NCBI GenBank assembly: GCA_964443315.1
Contig: CAYUCP010000018.1
Span: 1 to 15,801 of the forward strand
Direction: 5' to 3'
DNA from: JAGOTP01 sp964443315
GTDB taxonomy: Bacteria > Patescibacteriota > Patescibacteriia > 2-12-FULL-60-25
DNA: 15,801 nucleotides
Positions 13,666 to 15,801 of the stretch are shown in pieces. The notes below the pieces were generated by a model. The model did no database searches and was not told where the DNA came from. It saw nothing but the letters and a program-made list of their open reading frames with translations. The position numbers and the translations under genes were made by a program. Every line of letters begins with the position of its first letter. The stretch's first letter is position 1.

Positions 13666-13694
13666 ACGGTAATAAACGGAGGAAGAGTCGTCAA
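13666..13694 (-). promoter_or_regulatory. Promoter of ribF
   Basis: On the minus strand TTGACG (13694-13689) is followed after 17 bp by TACCGT (13671-13666). The -35 is good and the -10 weak. Transcription would begin near 13659, leaving about 5 nt before the ATG. Confidence 0.45.
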
Positions 13695-13706
13695 AATCAA
13701 GTGAAC

Positions 13707-13735
13707 GTGTCATTTTTACGTTTTATCGTTAGGAT
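13707..13735 (+). promoter_or_regulatory. Candidate promoter of ywbE
   Basis: GTGTCA (13707-13712) and TAGGAT (13730-13735) are 17 bp apart. Transcription near 13742 would give a leader of about 20 nt made almost entirely of the C7-T9 tract before ATG. Both hexamers are moderate matches. Confidence 0.4.
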
Positions 13736-13744
13736 GGACGTTGA

Positions 13745-13760
13745 CCCCCCCTTTTTTTTT
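13745..13760 (+). repeat. C7-T9 homopolymer pair immediately upstream of ywbE
   Basis: Seven C followed by nine T end 2 bp before the ATG (…TTTCTATG). Tracts of this length slip during replication; here they would alter leader length, not reading frame. They may also serve as the pyrimidine start context seen at other genes in this window. Confidence 0.8.
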
Positions 13761-13762
13761 CT

Positions 13763-13957
13763 ATGGACGGCACGATTCGCAAAGCTATTGAACCTGGACT
13801 GATGGTGGCAATTGTCCAGAAGCATGATCAGCCAACAGGTAAGCTGACTCAAGGGTTTGTAAAAGACATCCTGACAAGTGCCCCCGTTCATCCACGGGGG
13901 ATTAAGGTTCGATTAGAGACGGGGGAGGTAGGGCGGGTTCAATATATTTTGGGATGA
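13763..13957 (+). CDS. ywbE: YwbE family protein
   Basis: 64 residues matching the small, highly conserved YwbE/DUF2196 family along its whole length: IRKAIEPGLMVAIVQKHDQ, TGKLTQGFVKDILTSAP, HPRGIKVRLETGEVGRVQ. It is basic, beta-rich and reminiscent of a small SH3-like barrel; the function is unknown, and nucleic-acid binding is a guess from composition. It has its own likely promoter, a C7-T9 leader and a TCTATG start, and its stop is 12 bp from that of the converging GH3 gene. Confidence 0.94.
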   Translation: MDGTIRKAIEPGLMVAIVQKHDQPTGKLTQGFVKDILTSAPVHPRGIKVRLETGEVGRVQYILG

Positions 13958-13969
13958 ACGATACGTAAC

Positions 13970-15787
13970 TTAATCTATCTTCCACGGAACCGGTAGTCGT
14001 CCCGTGATAGGCGAATGGCCAAATAGTCCATCGGCTACCCCTTGCCCTTCGCTCCCCGGAAGCCAAGCGGCCACGATCGCGTCCCAGCTCGCTGCCTCTG
14101 GGGGAAGTGCTAGTGCACGCCCGGAGACGATCACAACCACAACGCGCTTACTTTTTGCTTGTAGCTGTTTAATTGCCTGCAGATCTTCGGCACTGAGTCC
14201 TGGATTCGCTTTGTCACCAACGCCCTCGGCATATGGCGTTTCTCCCACGATCGCAATTCCTACATCTGCCCGATCACGTTCTGTAGTAAAAGTCCCGCGC
14301 TTGTCGTATACGACTTGGCTTGTTGGTGAAACGGTGGCACGTATTCCTGCGAGAAGTGTTGTTCCAGGAAAGTCGTTTCCATTAATCCCTTGCCATTCAA
14401 TCGTCCAACCACCCGACTGGTACCCAAGGTTATCGGCCGCTGAGCCGGCAACAAGGATTCGTTTGGAGGTCGCAGTAAGAGGGAGCGTGTTTTGTTTGTT
14501 TTGAAGGAGAGTGAGTGATTTTTGAACCGCTTCACGTGCAAGCTCGTGATGAGCGCTTGCTCCTACGATGGAAAGGTCTTCTTTTGTTGGCGCTGGGCGA
14601 TCAAACAATCCAGCTTTGAATTTGACCGTCAAAATTCGCCGAACCGCATCGTTTAGTCGTTCTTCGGAGATGTCGCCCCGAGCAAGCGCCCGTTCCATGT
14701 CGGCGGCAAAGAGTTTGTAATCAAAGGGTAGCATGACTAAATCAATCCCAGCGTTTATCCCTGTCACGGTGGCCGTGTATCGATCTTTAGAAAGGGCATA
14801 CACACCGTACCAATCAGAAACGACCAAGCCCTGAAAGCCGAGCTCCTGCTTCAGTACCTCTGTGATTAAATAACGATTGGCAGAAACTTTTGTTCCATTC
14901 CACTCATTCAGTCCGGCCATCACGACCAGAGCTCCTTCTTCGATAGCTTGTTTAAACGGAGGGAGGTGACGTTCACGTAGTTCAGCTTCGCTTAATTGTG
15001 TGTCGCCTTGATCGATCCGATAGTCAGCATTGCCTGATGTTCCCCACGTCATTTCTCCATTCCCGACGAAGTGTTTGAGCGTCGCAAGAGCGGGTGGTTG
15101 ATTATTCTGAGTTGTCTGCACTCCTTGAAGATAAGCTCTGCCAAGATCAGAAACCGTTTGTGTATCTGAACCAAACGTTTCGTAGACACGACCCCAACGC
15201 TGGTCTTGTGCTACATCGAGATTTGGCGCGAAATTCCAGTAGATCCCTAATGCAGACAATTCTTTTGTAGTAGCTGCTGCAACTCGTCGGACAAGATCTG
15301 AATCTCGGCTAGCGGCAAGTCCAATCGCATGTGGGAAAACGGTTGCCCCCTCTACGCCACCGACACCATGAACGGCGTCTATCCCATAGAGAAGGGGAAT
15401 TTCGAGACAGGTCTCTTTGGCCTTAGCTTGGTATTCTTCAATCATCTGAAGCCACGCGTCCGGCGTATTTGTGGCGGGTCTAGAGCCGGCGCCACTCAGA
15501 AGAGCCCCAAGGTGATAGTCTCGAATATCGTTAGGTGTAGCCAAACCATTCTTTTCAACCAGCGCGATCTGGCCAATTTTTTCTTGGCGCGTCATGCGAG
15601 AGAGAAGATCATCGACTCTCTGACGAACCTCAAGCTCTGCCTGCTTGTAGGGTGCATTCGTCGGGTGACAGCGTTCTTCAACGATAGGCGAGGGGGCCAG
15701 TGCTTGCGTGAGGTAAAGCCCGGTAATGGTTCCAGTGATGACGAGGAAGAGAATGAGGGAAATAATCGTTGTTTTTTGCATACACAT
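13970..15787 (-). CDS. Membrane-anchored glycoside hydrolase family 3 enzyme (beta-glucosidase-like)
   Basis: 605 residues from ATG at 15787 (603 from the ATG at 15781, which has T at -1). An N-terminal signal anchor (about 7-28) puts the enzyme outside the membrane. The (beta/alpha)8 domain holds YGIDAVHG (substrate-binding D137), KHFVGNG (K238-H239) and the nucleophile D325 in GLVVSDWYGV. The second domain holds IAIVGETPYAEGVGD, where E516 aligns with the acid/base Glu of plant exo-glucanases. This arrangement fits a 1,4-beta-glucan glucohydrolase or beta-glucosidase more than NagZ. The protein ends at RLPVPWKID, about 20-40 residues before the usual PLFPFGFGL-type C-terminus, yet no frameshifted tail is apparent. 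Only 14 bp upstream are visible, so its promoter is not seen. Confidence 0.94.
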   Translation of the reverse strand: MCMQKTTIISLILFLVITGTITGLYLTQALAPSPIVEERCHPTNAPYKQAELEVRQRVDDLLSRMTRQEKIGQIALVEKNGLATPNDIRDYHLGALLSGAGSRPATNTPDAWLQMIEEYQAKAKETCLEIPLLYGIDAVHGVGGVEGATVFPHAIGLAASRDSDLVRRVAAATTKELSALGIYWNFAPNLDVAQDQRWGRVYETFGSDTQTVSDLGRAYLQGVQTTQNNQPPALATLKHFVGNGEMTWGTSGNADYRIDQGDTQLSEAELRERHLPPFKQAIEEGALVVMAGLNEWNGTKVSANRYLITEVLKQELGFQGLVVSDWYGVYALSKDRYTATVTGINAGIDLVMLPFDYKLFAADMERALARGDISEERLNDAVRRILTVKFKAGLFDRPAPTKEDLSIVGASAHHELAREAVQKSLTLLQNKQNTLPLTATSKRILVAGSAADNLGYQSGGWTIEWQGINGNDFPGTTLLAGIRATVSPTSQVVYDKRGTFTTERDRADVGIAIVGETPYAEGVGDKANPGLSAEDLQAIKQLQAKSKRVVVVIVSGRALALPPEAASWDAIVAAWLPGSEGQGVADGLFGHSPITGRLPVPWKID

Positions 15788-15801
15788 TTTTTTGATCGCA
15801 C

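Noticed and set aside
1..15801. TGA recoded as glycine, as in some Patescibacteria (Gracilibacteria, SR1)
   Set aside because: TGA ends the phosphatase, methyltransferase, A24 peptidase, Nudix and YwbE genes at their expected lengths, and none of the conserved proteins needs an internal TGA.
1..15801. CRISPR arrays, tRNA or rRNA genes, insertion sequences
   Set aside because: No spaced direct repeats, no tRNA-like cloverleaf or rRNA segments and no transposase genes or terminal repeats were seen by eye; a tRNA scan was not run.

Overview
The window carries 19 protein-coding genes on about 15.8 kb of roughly 50% GC DNA. They are densely packed, several converge or overlap tail to tail, and I see no rRNA, tRNA, CRISPR array or insertion sequence. 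The standard bacterial code fits, because TGA ends several well-conserved genes (histidine phosphatase, methyltransferase, YwbE). Near-universal absence of Shine-Dalgarno sequences, short intergenic gaps, a minimal type IV prepilin peptidase, an oxygen-independent ribonucleotide reductase and several lineage-restricted small proteins suggest a Patescibacteria/CPR-type genome. That assignment is inferred from style, not from a marker gene.

Layout. (1) 1-2029, minus: a small zinc-ribbon gene followed by nrdD (class III ribonucleotide reductase), which runs off the left edge. Two NrdR-box-like sites 32 bp apart lie upstream. (2) 2199-6812, plus: a copper-homeostasis operon with a CsoR repressor, a tandem DUF305 protein, a CopA copper ATPase, a heavy-metal-domain/SafE-like membrane protein and a membrane-anchored cupredoxin-like protein. 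It starts at a perfect inverted repeat likely to be the CsoR operator. (3) 6828-9732: a lipoprotein (minus) diverges from a plus-strand run of a YdeI/OmpD-associated small protein, a 407-residue protein I do not recognise and a histidine phosphatase. (4) 9762-11510: a membrane-anchored DM13 protein (minus) diverges from a SAM methyltransferase and a short A24 prepilin peptidase. (5) 11458-13654: YdcF-like protein (minus), Nudix hydrolase (plus) and RibF (minus). (6) 13763-15787: YwbE (plus) converging on a membrane-anchored GH3 glycosidase (minus).

The copper operon is the clearest functional unit: sensor, ATP-driven exporter, and proteins with Cys/Met/His sites that could bind or pass copper at or outside the membrane. 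The nrd unit next to it appears to have a separate nucleotide-status switch, so two regulatory circuits share the 206-bp gap 2030-2235.

The most general signal is in translation starts. With the starts chosen here, 18 of 19 genes have T immediately before ATG, nine read CTATG, and almost none has a Shine-Dalgarno. Genes that head a transcription unit often have a -10-like hexamer only 6-11 nt before ATG (leaderless), while genes inside units tend to have a pyrimidine tract ending in CTATG.
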